Shown: positions 1 through 9,072 of the stretch, one piece after another
Layout of the letters: each line of letters starts with the position of its first letter
Position numbering within the stretch: position 1 is the stretch's first letter
Assembly (NCBI RefSeq): GCF_002095395.1
Contig: NZ_MJEI01000055.1
Span: 1 to 32,049, forward strand
Source of the DNA: Williamsia sp. 1135
GTDB taxonomy: Bacteria > Actinomycetota > Actinomycetes > Mycobacteriales > Mycobacteriaceae
DNA length: 32,049 bases
Direction of reading: 5' to 3'
Translations under genes and position numbers: made by a program
The notes under the pieces: generated by a model
Databases searched by the model: none
Told to the model about the DNA's origin: nothing
What the model saw: only the letters and a program-made list of their open reading frames with translations

Positions 1-78
1 TCCGCTTCTCAGACATCGTGCTCCTCATTATCGATGCCTCTACGGTTTGGGGGGAACCTCAGGTTGACAACTACCGCG

Positions 79-114
79 CGGCGCCTGGTTTTGCCTGAAC
101 GACCTGGTTTTGTG
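79..114 (-). repeat. Single copy of a 36-bp palindromic-element arm downstream of the AbiEi-like gene
   Basis: Read on the minus strand, this stretch matches most positions of the 36-bp arm that occurs twice, head to head, at 1137-1208. The shared core runs acaaaaccag, a five-base variable part, then caggcaaaaccagg. It begins a few bases past the stop codon of the AbiEi-like gene. With the 1137-1208 element on the other side, that gene is bracketed by the same repeat family. It may act as a terminator or be a dispersed intergenic repeat. What is seen is the sequence similarity; the role is inferred. Confidence 0.6.
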
Positions 115-116
115 GG

Positions 117-1043
117 TCAGATGACGCCGGCCTGCGTGAGCGCTCTGCGTATCCGCGCACGCAGGATCTGCGGCTTCCTGAAGTCGTCCCACACCCACCG
201 GACGACGGTCAGACCTTCGTCACGTAGGCGGTCCTCGCGCTGTTTTTCGCGGAACACGACATCGGAAGCGCTCTCCCCGGGACGGCGGTTCTTCTCGTAT
301 TTGACCTTTCCGTCGAACTCACCGACGACCTTGCCGTCCCAGTCGAAGTCGACGCGAGCGATCAGTTGCCCGTGCTCGTCGCGGTATTCGGTCTGCAGCG
401 ACGGCACCGGTATCTCGGACCACTCGATCATCAATGCCCGACTGAGGGATTCGCCCACGGACTCGGAGTTCTTGTCGGCGACCTCGAGCGCTCGGCGCAG
501 TGTCCCGATCCCTTTGGTCTTGCCGAACCGCTGCGCGATGGAGCCGAGTTCGCTGCGGGCCACACCCAAACGCAGGGCGTGGTCCAGGACGGCAACCGCT
601 TGAGCGAACGTTCCTTGACGTGCGACGTCGCAGGCGGTGAGCGCCAGTTTGGTCAGCAGGACGCCGTCGACCACGGTGGTGTCGGACTCCCGCAGTGCGC
701 CACCCTCGTGCAGATGGACTTCCCGGGTTCGGCATCCACCGGCCGCAACGTAGAAGTGGACCAGCCGCTGGTCCGGCGCCAGCAGGTTCAGGCCGTGGAT
801 CGCGGCGGCGGACACATGGCTCACCACCCGTTGCTTCGACCGACCGGCCACGGCAATCACGAGTTCGGCGTACTGCTCGTCGTGATCGGGGTCTCGGGTG
901 TTCCCATCCGGGTCGACGGGGCGATACACGCCTCGTGTGACGCGAACCAGTTTCCCGCGGCGTACGCCGCGCCGCAGTTCGTCGTCGTCGGAGTGGCCGT
1001 CCGTTCGACGGATCAGACCGTCAGGTGCGGGCAAGAAGTCCAT
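117..1043 (-). CDS. AbiEi-like winged-helix protein with a PD-(D/E)XK/DUF559-like C-terminal domain
   Basis: A protein of about 308 aa. The N-terminal ~80 residues have the look of the AbiEi antitoxin-type winged helix (DDELRRGVRRGKLVRVTRGVY). The middle part, around VVSHVSAAAIHGL, is the usual AbiEi-like core. The C-terminus carries ARVDFDWDGKVVGEFDGK followed by REKQREDRLRDEGLTVVRW, which resembles the D...ExK core and tail of DUF559/Vsr-like nucleases. Proteins of this build are common and multicopy in actinobacteria and are usually labelled type IV TA AbiEi antitoxin-like. No AbiEii nucleotidyltransferase toxin lies beside it, so a classical TA pair is not supported. The frame stays open to an upstream start at 1178, but that start falls inside a palindromic repeat, so ATG at 1043 is preferred. 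The gene follows the TetR gene on the same strand. DNA-binding and nuclease activity are inferred. Confidence 0.75.
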   Translation of the reverse strand: MDFLPAPDGLIRRTDGHSDDDELRRGVRRGKLVRVTRGVYRPVDPDGNTRDPDHDEQYAELVIAVAGRSKQRVVSHVSAAAIHGLNLLAPDQRLVHFYVAAGGCRTREVHLHEGGALRESDTTVVDGVLLTKLALTACDVARQGTFAQAVAVLDHALRLGVARSELGSIAQRFGKTKGIGTLRRALEVADKNSESVGESLSRALMIEWSEIPVPSLQTEYRDEHGQLIARVDFDWDGKVVGEFDGKVKYEKNRRPGESASDVVFREKQREDRLRDEGLTVVRWVWDDFRKPQILRARIRRALTQAGVI

Positions 1044-1136
1044 GGACGGATCATCGAACGCGTCCGTGCGGTGATCGTCTGTGATAGACCGATTTCCGGG
1101 CGAGCTGTGGATCAATTGCGCATCTGTGGACACCGC

Positions 1137-1208
1137 GACAAACCCAGTCGCTCCAGGCAAACCCAGGTGCTGCAGCACGTGATTTTGCCTGGACGGCCTG
1201 GGTTTGTC
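1137..1208. repeat. 72-bp imperfect palindrome (two head-to-head 36-bp arms)
   Basis: Arms 1137-1172 and 1173-1208 are reverse complements at 30 of 36 positions. The centre is the perfect palindrome gtgctgcagcac, and the outer ends are gacaaacccag / ctgggtttgtc. It lies between the tetR stop codon, which it overlaps by two bases, and the AbiEi-like gene. A third related arm lies at 79-114. It could form a long hairpin that ends the upstream transcript, or it may be a small non-coding palindromic repeat family. No transposase is nearby. Confidence 0.8.
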
Positions 1209-1839
1209 AGTCGGGAAGCAGATACTCGGCGGTCAGCGTCTTCCACAGCGGCAGATGCGGGTCGTCGCGCGGATCCCGGCGATCGATCAAATACGTCATC
1301 GCCGCACCCCGCATGCTCGACAGCAGGACCGGATACAGCTCGTCGGTCCGCGGGGCCGCAGTGAGTACCGGGCCGAGGAACGAGTCGACGGCCGCCCGCA
1401 CGACTGGTCCCAGCTCACGTTCGGCCGGCAGCAGCGCACTTCGCAACCGCTCGTTGGTACGGGCTGCCGTCCACAGCTCGATCGAGGCAACGAAGTACGG
1501 CTGATGAAACGTCGACCACCCGGTGTCGATACCGACCGAGATGCGCTCGATCGGATCGTCCGGCCACTCGACCCGCTGTGGCAACTCTTCGATACGCACC
1601 CGCGCCAGGTGATGCACGGCCGCCATCAGCAGGTCGTCGCGCGACGGAAAGTGATGCAGCAGCCGCCCCCGCGAGACGCCGGCGGCCTCTTGAATCGCCA
1701 GCGTGCTGGCCTGCGCGTATCCCTTGCTGATGAGAACGTCGATCGCAGCGTCAAGGATCTGATTGCGGCTCTTCGTGCTCTTGAGCTGTTGCACCCCGAG
1801 TTGTCGTGTGCCGCCCAGAGATACGGATCCGTCCGTCAT
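1207..1839 (-). CDS. TetR/AcrR family transcriptional regulator
   Basis: A 210-aa protein. The N-terminal helix-turn-helix is clear: ILDAAIDVLISKGY, then TLAIQEAAGVSRGRLLHHF, then RDDLLMAAVHHL, ordered as in the TetR family. The C-terminal ligand-binding half is not recognisable to a subgroup. The gene begins 20 bp after the stop of the FAD oxidoreductase gene on the same strand and is probably co-transcribed with it. A perfect 7+7-bp palindrome beside the -10 box of that oxidoreductase gene (3690-3705) is the natural candidate operator, which would make the operon self-repressing. No strong Shine-Dalgarno sequence precedes the ATG. The extended N-terminus before KSRNQILDAA makes a downstream start possible. 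The effector is unknown. Confidence 0.9.
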   Translation of the reverse strand: MTDGSVSLGGTRQLGVQQLKSTKSRNQILDAAIDVLISKGYAQASTLAIQEAAGVSRGRLLHHFPSRDDLLMAAVHHLARVRIEELPQRVEWPDDPIERISVGIDTGWSTFHQPYFVASIELWTAARTNERLRSALLPAERELGPVVRAAVDSFLGPVLTAAPRTDELYPVLLSSMRGAAMTYLIDRRDPRDDPHLPLWKTLTAEYLLPD

Positions 1840-1859
1840 GGAACAACACTACCGCCGAG

Positions 1860-3672
1860 TCAGACGTCCATGATGTGCGGCAGGCCCGCCCGGTACCGGT
1901 CGCGGTCGGTCTGCTTGAACGGATCGAGGAACGGCAACTCCCACAACGGGTGCACCGCCGCCCGCTCGGCATTGCTTCCCGACGCATCGAGGATCGCATT
2001 GGCCACGCGCCTGCCCGATTCGTTGGCACCCTCCATCGTCGCGAGGTCGATGTTGGTCCGAACATGGTCGCCGCCGATGAAGAAGTTCGGGATGGCGGTG
2101 TCGGCCGTGGGTCGGTGCTGATAGGAATCGGCCGTGTTGACCATCAACGGCGTGGCGTTGGAAATCGTTGGATTCCAAGTGATTCCGGGATCGAGATGCC
2201 AGCTGACCAATTCACTGTCCCGCAGGATCGGTGTCGACCCTCGGTTCAGCGCGCGGCTCATCTGCGCCCAGACCTCCTTGGCGATCTCTTCTTTACTGCA
2301 CTGTTTGGCGGTCTTGCCGTACAGGATTCCCGGGGTGTCCCAGTCGGAGACGTCCACCGACAGACAATCGTGAACCCGTCCGTCACCGTACTTGCGACCG
2401 AAGTCGACGTCCCACGGACCGGCCTGGAACAGTCCGGTCAGTGCCCATGGGGTGCCGAGCGAGGCGATGTGGCTCGGCGGGACGTCAGAGCGCCTGGACA
2501 GGAAGTACTGGATGCCCACCATCCAGTCGTCCTGCAGCTCAGCGATGCCCGCGAGCGAGGGCGCCGCCGACAGCACCGCGGGTCGCAACAGGGGCTTGAG
2601 CCGATCGAGTGGCATCGCCGCGACGTACCAGTCCGAGGTCACCGTCGACGACGACCCGGCGCCGTCCGACACCTGCACTCCTGTGATCTGACCGCCCGCG
2701 ACGTCGAATGCGGTGGCACCCTGACCCATCACGAACTTCACCCCGCGCCCGCGGAGGTAGTCGACCCACGGGTTGATCCAAACATGGTCGGTCGGGGCGT
2801 TGAGAACCCGGTCGACTCCGCCGCCGACGATGGTGCCTGCGTACTGACTGATCAGCCCGGTCGCGGGGGTGACCAGCGCGAGGCCGATCTGCCCGATCGT
2901 CCGCGCCGAACCCAGGTCGGGCTTCGCCGCAACCGTCGCCCTTGTCAGCGCACTGACCAAGTACTTCTGATAGGCGCTCGACTTGCCCCTTGCTTTGACG
3001 AACTCCATCCAGGACTGCTTTTCCCACTGCCCGAGCCTGCGCTCCTCGCAACTCGTGGCGATGATCAGCTCGCGGGTGACGAAAAACGCGAGCTCTTGCG
3101 GCGGGATGTCGCCCACGATCTTGAGAGACGTCGTGATCGAGTTGCGCAGGTTCTCGAGATTGACTATCGCACTGGCGTGTTCGACGAATCCGTTGACCGA
3201 CTGCGGCACCGTGATCGGCGCGTACCCGGCCTCGTCCAAGGCGATGACCGCACCTTCGACGTTGATCAGATGGGAGTCCTTGACGTTGCCGGCACCGCCG
3301 ACCGGAATCCGCTCCATGGTGTCCGGCACGTGCTGGTAGCAGCCGGGGAAGAACCTGAATCCGTGCTCGCCCGGAAGTGCGAGCCTGCCCCCGGCGGCGG
3401 TGTTCGGCACATCCATGCTGCGGGCCTTGCCGCCGAGGAATGCCGGCTCGTACACGGTGACCGAGAAACCCCGCTCGATCAGCTCGTGTGCGACCGTCAA
3501 CCCCGACATACCGCCACCGAAGATCGCGACCCCTCGTCCGCGACCTGCCCCCGTCGGCGGTATGGCCCGCGCCGCCGGCCCCCGTCAGCGACGGCACCAC
3601 CAGCGTGGATCCTGCAACGGCAGCGCCTACCCCCGCGGCCTTCAACACTGCCCGCCGCGTCACCTGTTCCAT
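1860..3672 (-). pseudogene. Tat-exported FAD-dependent amine-oxidase/phytoene-desaturase-like oxidoreductase, frameshifted
   Basis: Two frames together make one gene. The first, from ATG 3672, gives a twin-arginine signal (TRRAVLKAAG, then a hydrophobic stretch). The second, ending at 1860, gives the FAD-binding Rossmann motif VAIFGGGMSGL and the body, with GEHGFRFFPGCYQH and, near the C-terminus, NFFIGGDHVRTN. These point to the flavin amine oxidase / hydroxysqualene-dehydroxylase-like superfamily. The frames part at around residues 30-40. The span 1860-3672 is 3n+1 bases, so one extra base, most likely in a five-C run at 3548-3552 or 3579-3583 (plus strand), explains the break; without it the product would be about 603 aa. 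The start has a GGGGGAG Shine-Dalgarno. A start at the internal ATG of the second frame would cut the Rossmann motif and is unlikely. Either a sequencing error or a disrupted gene; the body shows no other lesion. The substrate is unknown. Confidence 0.8.
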
Positions 3673-3683
3673 CCCGCTCCCCC

Positions 3684-3705
3684 ATCCTACAGTCAGCACT
3701 GACTG
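3684..3705 (-). promoter_or_regulatory. Promoter -10 box with overlapping palindromic operator, likely TetR-controlled
   Basis: On the minus strand, CAGTCAGTGCTGACTG (3705-3690) is a perfect inverted repeat with 7-bp arms and a 2-bp spacer. The actinobacterial -10 hexamer TAGGAT (3689-3684) follows it immediately, and the ATG of the oxidoreductase gene is 11 nt further on. An operator between -35 and -10 is typical of repression by steric block. The downstream tetR gene in the same operon is the likely regulator. The pairing is inferred from position only. Confidence 0.55.
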
Positions 3706-3745
3706 CTTCCCTGGAGTGATGTCTACCACAGGGCAGGACGGAGAT

Positions 3746-3771
3746 CGGGACGATTTTCAGAAATTGTCCCG
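3746..3771. terminator. Hairpin between purA and the FAD oxidoreductase gene
   Basis: Arms cgggacgattt (3746-3756) and aaattgtcccg (3761-3771) pair at 10 of 11 positions around a tcag loop. It lies about 60 bp beyond the purA stop codon and upstream of the oxidoreductase promoter. There is no U-tract on either strand, so it could be a purA terminator of the weak actinobacterial kind or a protein-binding site. Confidence 0.4.
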
Positions 3772-3830
3772 CTGAACGCGCGACCGCCGGTGCGTTCGGC
3801 GGGAGATTCGAGAGATCGAGCCCGCTCGAG

Positions 3831-5192
<1,362 letters not shown>

Positions 5193-5255
5193 TTACGTGA
5201 TCGAGGTCTCTTGGGCAGGTCTGACGTGGCGGAACGGCGCGCCGGAGGCGATCCG

Positions 5256-5261
5256 TAGGAT
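5256..5261 (+). promoter_or_regulatory. Putative -10 box (TAGGAT) for the gene at 5283
   Basis: TAGGAT lies 21 nt before the GTG start, giving a predicted leader of about 15 nt. Supported by position and consensus only. Confidence 0.35.
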
Positions 5262-5282
5262 CGCAGGCGTCGGGCGTGCGAG

Positions 5283-5972
5283 GTGAGCGAGGATGCGGTG
5301 GGACCAGGACAGATACAGGTGATCGCCGAGGCCGGGGCGCAGTCGGAGTTGACGCCGGCAGGCCTACCTCGCATCGAGGCGGTGCGTGAGCGGGCGTCGA
5401 TCATCGCCGCGATCAACGGCGCAGTGGCGGACGAATCGCTCACCCGACTCGTGGTGGTGGCCGGGCCCGAGCTCCCTGACGCCTTCTGCGCCGCGGTCGT
5501 GGGCCGGATCATGCTCGCCGAGCGCCTCGACCTCGAGATCGCACTGGTCCTGCCACACCCGACGCCGGCGAGCACGATCTACGGGTTACCGACCGGGCCC
5601 GCGGCGACCGCGCTCGCGGTGGACGGTGCGGCCGAGGAGCTTCCCCTCATCCGCGACGACATGGCGATCGTCCTGCTCGGACAGGCCCGGCAGCGTGGGG
5701 TCGAGGGGCCGTTCGACGGTGAGAGTTACGTCGACAGCGAACTCCTGGTCCGAGGCAAGGCCAAGGCCGTCGTGGTCGAACCGACCGCGACGATGCCCGG
5801 TGTCCGAGCGCGGCTCGACAAGCGGTTCCGCGCGAAGTGGCACCTCGGCCGGGCCGCGCAGACCGGCGCCCCCGCCCTGATCGTCGAACGGGACGGCATC
5901 ACCGCACCGAGACCGACGAAGCGGTCGACCTTCTATCGCCATCAACACAATTGGAAGCTGGTCCGGCCATGA
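5283..5972 (+). CDS. Conserved actinobacterial protein of unknown function (Rv0358-like)
   Basis: A 229-aa soluble protein with no signal peptide or membrane segment. It has alternating hydrophobic strands (LTRLVVVAGPELP, DLEIALVLPHP, AIVLLGQAR, KAKAVVVEPTA) that suggest an alpha/beta fold. The C-terminus is basic and aromatic (KRSTFYRHQHNWKLVRP). No catalytic motif was recognised. Its place, divergent from purA and just upstream of an M50 protease gene (25 nt between them), is the same as remembered for Rv0358 in mycobacteria. This argues for a conserved but uncharacterised partner of the protease. The GTG start is the first plausible one after the TAGGAT box; the ribosome site is weak. Confidence 0.8.
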   Translation: MSEDAVGPGQIQVIAEAGAQSELTPAGLPRIEAVRERASIIAAINGAVADESLTRLVVVAGPELPDAFCAAVVGRIMLAERLDLEIALVLPHPTPASTIYGLPTGPAATALAVDGAAEELPLIRDDMAIVLLGQARQRGVEGPFDGESYVDSELLVRGKAKAVVVEPTATMPGVRARLDKRFRAKWHLGRAAQTGAPALIVERDGITAPRPTKRSTFYRHQHNWKLVRP

Positions 5973-5997
5973 GACCTCACTCCCACAGGGCAACGAG

Positions 5998-6786
5998 ATG
6001 ACCGCGGGCACCACGCGGGCCGTCGCCCGGGCCGTTCGGCCCGGGCCGGTTTTCCTGGGTGTGGTCGCCGCAACGGTCCTCGGTGGTGTGATCCTGTGGA
6101 ACTCCGGCGGGGAGCGGACCGCCATCGCGATCATCGGGGCACTGCTCCTCGTGATCGGCGGCTGGGTGGTGTCCCTGTGCCTGCACGAGTTCGCCCACGC
6201 CGTCACCGCTTTCAAGTTCGGCGACCACGGCGCGGAACTGCGCGGGTATCTGACCCTCAATCCCCTGAAGTATGCACATCCCGGTCTCTCGATTGCCTTG
6301 CCGCTCTTGTTCATCCTGCTCGGCGGTATCGGATTCCCCGGCGGCGCAGTGTATGTGAACCAAGCCGGTTTCACGAAGGCCCAACGCTGCATCGTCTCCG
6401 CCGCGGGCCCGTTGACGAACATCGCGTTCGCGGTGATCCTGCTCGCAGTCATCGGGAGCCAAGACCTCTACGCGGTCTTCCCCGAGCTCAATTTCTGGTC
6501 GGCGCTGTCGATGCTGGCCGTGCTGCAGATCACCGCGGCACTGTTGAACCTGCTGCCGATTCCCGGACTCGACGGCTACGGCATCATCGAGCCCTATCTC
6601 TCGCCGGAGACCCGCCGCAAGGTAGCGCCGGTCGGCCAATACGGATTCTTGATAATTTTTGGCCTCTTGCTGATTCCACAGCTCAACCGCGCCTTCTTCG
6701 ACTTCGTCTATTCCCTGTTCGAACTCGGCGGCGCGGATCGGGGCCTGGCGTCCTGGGGCTGGCAGTTGTTTGTTTTCTGGCGGTAG
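5998..6786 (+). CDS. M50-family (site-2-type) membrane zinc metalloprotease, Rv0359-like
   Basis: A 262-aa polytopic membrane protein. A first hydrophobic segment (FLGVVAATVLGGVIL) is followed by one ending in the zinc motif HEFAH (residues 63-67). A later segment carries LLPIPGLDGYGI, whose Asp192 is the third zinc ligand expected in the family. Several more hydrophobic segments (PLLFILLGGIGFPGG, NIAFAVILLAVIG, YGFLIIFGLLLIPQL) complete a small core without a PDZ domain. Site-2 proteases cut substrates within the membrane; the substrate here is unknown. It follows the 5283 gene closely on the same strand and is likely co-transcribed. Length and context match Rv0359. Confidence 0.9.
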   Translation: MTAGTTRAVARAVRPGPVFLGVVAATVLGGVILWNSGGERTAIAIIGALLLVIGGWVVSLCLHEFAHAVTAFKFGDHGAELRGYLTLNPLKYAHPGLSIALPLLFILLGGIGFPGGAVYVNQAGFTKAQRCIVSAAGPLTNIAFAVILLAVIGSQDLYAVFPELNFWSALSMLAVLQITAALLNLLPIPGLDGYGIIEPYLSPETRRKVAPVGQYGFLIIFGLLLIPQLNRAFFDFVYSLFELGGADRGLASWGWQLFVFWR

Positions 6787-6847
6787 CGGGTAGCTCCCGG
6801 CGGTCAGCATCGGCGCTGTCATCTCAGCATGTCCACTCCGACGCCAG

Positions 6848-6879
6848 TAGGCTCGAAATCTCCGTCCGATGCCAGGAGG
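6848..6879 (+). promoter_or_regulatory. glgX -10 box and Shine-Dalgarno that set a TTG start
   Basis: TAGGCT (6848-6853) fits the actinobacterial -10. The next strong signal is AGGAGG (6874-6879), 6 nt before TTG at 6886. A transcript starting near 6860 would exclude the upstream in-frame ATG at 6829. So these signals favour TTG as the real start. Confidence 0.55.
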
Positions 6880-6885
6880 CACAAC

Positions 6886-8997
6886 TTGCAGATCCGACCG
6901 GGTACCGCTTATCCGCTGGGAGCGAACTACAGCGGGGCGGGCACCAACTTCGCCGTGTTCAGCGAGGTCGCCGAACGGGTGCAGCTGTGCCTGATCGACG
7001 ACTCGGGCGCCGAGACCCAACTCGACCTGCACGAGCGCGACGGTTTCGTCTGGCACGGCTTCTTGCCCGGTGTCGAGCCCGGTCAACGCTACGGCTACCG
7101 AATCCACGGTCCGCACGATCCGGCGCAGGGACAACGGTGCAACCCGAACAAGCTGCTGCTCGATCCCTACGCGAAGGCCATCGACGGCAAGTTCGAGTGG
7201 GCGGAAGCGGTCTTCGGTTACCAGTTCGACGATCCGTCGTCTCGTAACGACGAGGATTCCGGGCCGTATATGCCCAAGTCTGTGGTGATCAACCCGTTCT
7301 TCGACTGGGGCGTCGACCGCCCGCCGCGACACTCTTACCCCGACACCGTCGTCTACGAGGCACACGTCAAGGGACTCACCGAGACTCATCCGGGTATCCC
7401 AGAGGAACTCCGAGGGACGTACGCCGCCATCGCACACCCGGCGATCCTGGACCATCTGACCGAGCTGGGGGTCACCGCGCTCGAGTTGATGCCGGTCCAT
7501 CATTTCGCGGACGATTCGGTGCTGCAGGACAAGGGCCTGTCGAATTACTGGGGCTACAACACGATCGGCTTCTTTGCACCCGACTCCAAGTACTCTCGCA
7601 CCGACTCGCTCTCAGGGCAGGTTCAGGACTTCAAGTCGATGGTGAAGGCCGTCCACGAGGCAGGTATCGAGATCATCCTCGATGTCGTCTACAACCACAC
7701 CGCGGAGGGTAACCACCTCGGACCGACGTTGTCGTTCCGTGGCCTCGACAACGCGTCGTACTACCGGCTCGTCGAAGACGACCTGCAGTACTACATGGAC
7801 TACACCGGCACCGGGAACACCCTCAACGTGCGGCACCCGCATTCGCTGCAGCTCCTCATGGATTCGCTGCGATACTGGGTCACCGAGATGCACGTCGACG
7901 GCTTCCGTTTCGACCTCGCTTCCGCCCTCGCCCGCGAGTTCTATGACGTCGACCGGCTCTCGAGCTTCTTCGACCTCATCCAGCAGGACCCGATCGTCAG
8001 CCAGGTCAAGCTCATCGCCGAGCCGTGGGACGTCGGCCCCGGCGGTTATCAGGTGGGCAACTTCCCGCCGCAGTGGACGGAATGGAACGGCAAGTACCGC
8101 GACACCGTCCGCGACTTCTGGCGAGGCGAACCCGACACCTTGGGTGAGTTCGCCTCCCGCATCACGGGTTCGGCGGACATGTACGAGCACGACGGCCGAC
8201 GGCCTGCGGCCTCGATCAACTTCGTGACCGCGCACGACGGCTTCACCTTGCGGGACCTGGTGTCGTACAACGAGAAACACAACGAGGAGAACGGCGAGGA
8301 CAGCGCGGACGGCGAGAGCCACAACCGGTCGTGGAACTGCGGCGTTGAAGGTGAGACGGACGATCCGGAGATCTTGGCGCTGCGAGCCCGTCAGAGCCGC
8401 AACATGATCACCACCCTGCTCTTGTCGCAGGGTGTCCCGATGATCAGCCACGGCGACGAACTCGGTCGTACGCAGCAGGGCAACAACAACGGGTACTGCC
8501 AGGACAACGAGCTGACGTGGATCGACTGGGAGAACGTCGACACCGGTCTGCTCGCCTTCACCCAAGAGGTCACCGCGCTTCGCGCCGCGCACCCAGTCTT
8601 CCGTCGCCGCCGGTTCTTCGAGGGTCGGCCGATGCAGCGTTCCGCCGACGCCTTGCCCGACATCGCCTGGCTGCGGCCCGACGGCAGCGAGATGACCGAA
8701 GACGACTGGTCCGCGGACTTCGGTCGCGCCGTCGGCTTGTTCCTCAATGGCGGCGCCATTCCGGAGGTCGACGACTTCGGCGAGCGGATCACCGACAATT
8801 CGTTCTTACTGCTGCTCAGCGCGCACTACGAGCCCATCGACTTCGCCGTGCCTGCGGAATACGGCGAGCAGTGGGAGGTCGTGATCGACACGATGAGCCC
8901 TGACGAGGAAGCAGACCCGTTGCCGGCTCCCGCGACGATCACCGTCGGACCCCGCGCGATCACCGTCCTGCGTCGCGTCGAGCCCGAAGACACCTGA
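6886..8997 (+). CDS. glgX: Glycogen debranching enzyme GlgX (GH13 isoamylase type)
   Basis: Hydrolyses alpha-1,6 branch points of glycogen limit dextrins in the cytoplasm during glycogen breakdown. An N-terminal CBM48-like domain (GANYSGAGTNFAVFSE) precedes the GH13 barrel. The four GH13 regions are visible: DVVYNHTAE; GFRFDLA with nucleophile D343; IAEPWD with acid/base E379; and VTAHDGF with H450/D451. The C-terminal beta domain ends in PRAITVLRRV. From TTG 6886 the protein is 703 aa, normal for GlgX; the alternative ATG 6829 adds 19 unlikely residues and has no ribosome site. In the remembered M. tuberculosis order glgX is elsewhere, so this placement is lineage-specific. It is followed by a long inverted repeat and a convergent gene. 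Confidence 0.95.
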   Translation: MQIRPGTAYPLGANYSGAGTNFAVFSEVAERVQLCLIDDSGAETQLDLHERDGFVWHGFLPGVEPGQRYGYRIHGPHDPAQGQRCNPNKLLLDPYAKAIDGKFEWAEAVFGYQFDDPSSRNDEDSGPYMPKSVVINPFFDWGVDRPPRHSYPDTVVYEAHVKGLTETHPGIPEELRGTYAAIAHPAILDHLTELGVTALELMPVHHFADDSVLQDKGLSNYWGYNTIGFFAPDSKYSRTDSLSGQVQDFKSMVKAVHEAGIEIILDVVYNHTAEGNHLGPTLSFRGLDNASYYRLVEDDLQYYMDYTGTGNTLNVRHPHSLQLLMDSLRYWVTEMHVDGFRFDLASALAREFYDVDRLSSFFDLIQQDPIVSQVKLIAEPWDVGPGGYQVGNFPPQWTEWNGKYRDTVRDFWRGEPDTLGEFASRITGSADMYEHDGRRPAASINFVTAHDGFTLRDLVSYNEKHNEENGEDSADGESHNRSWNCGVEGETDDPEILALRARQSRNMITTLLLSQGVPMISHGDELGRTQQGNNNGYCQDNELTWIDWENVDTGLLAFTQEVTALRAAHPVFRRRRFFEGRPMQRSADALPDIAWLRPDGSEMTEDDWSADFGRAVGLFLNGGAIPEVDDFGERITDNSFLLLLSAHYEPIDFAVPAEYGEQWEVVIDTMSPDEEADPLPAPATITVGPRAITVLRRVEPEDT

Positions 8998-9003
8998 TCC
9001 CAC

Positions 9004-9072
9004 CTCCGATGATGTGCCCTTGTGGCGAGGGAAAGCCCTGGTGGACTCCGCCACAAGGGCACATCATCGGAG
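9004..9072. terminator. Perfect 24-bp inverted repeat between convergent glgX and CDF genes
   Basis: Arms 9004-9027 and 9049-9072 are exact reverse complements (ctccgatgatgtgccc... on the left). The 21-nt spacer holds a small inner hairpin, aggg-aaag-ccct (9028-9039). It fills the gap between the glgX stop (8997) and the stop of the convergent cation transporter gene (9073). A bidirectional transcription stop is the simplest role. There is no U-tract. Confidence 0.7.

Noticed and set aside
1806-3719. A 637-codon plus-strand open frame opposite the FAD oxidoreductase gene
   Set aside because: Its translation is Arg/Asp/Val-rich without any domain, and it mirrors a gene with clear motifs on the other strand. 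Long antisense frames are expected at this GC content. It does not rescue the frameshifted gene.
5977-7503. A 508-codon minus-strand frame opposite the M50 and glgX genes
   Set aside because: Low-complexity shadow translation; the plus strand holds two well-supported genes with catalytic motifs.
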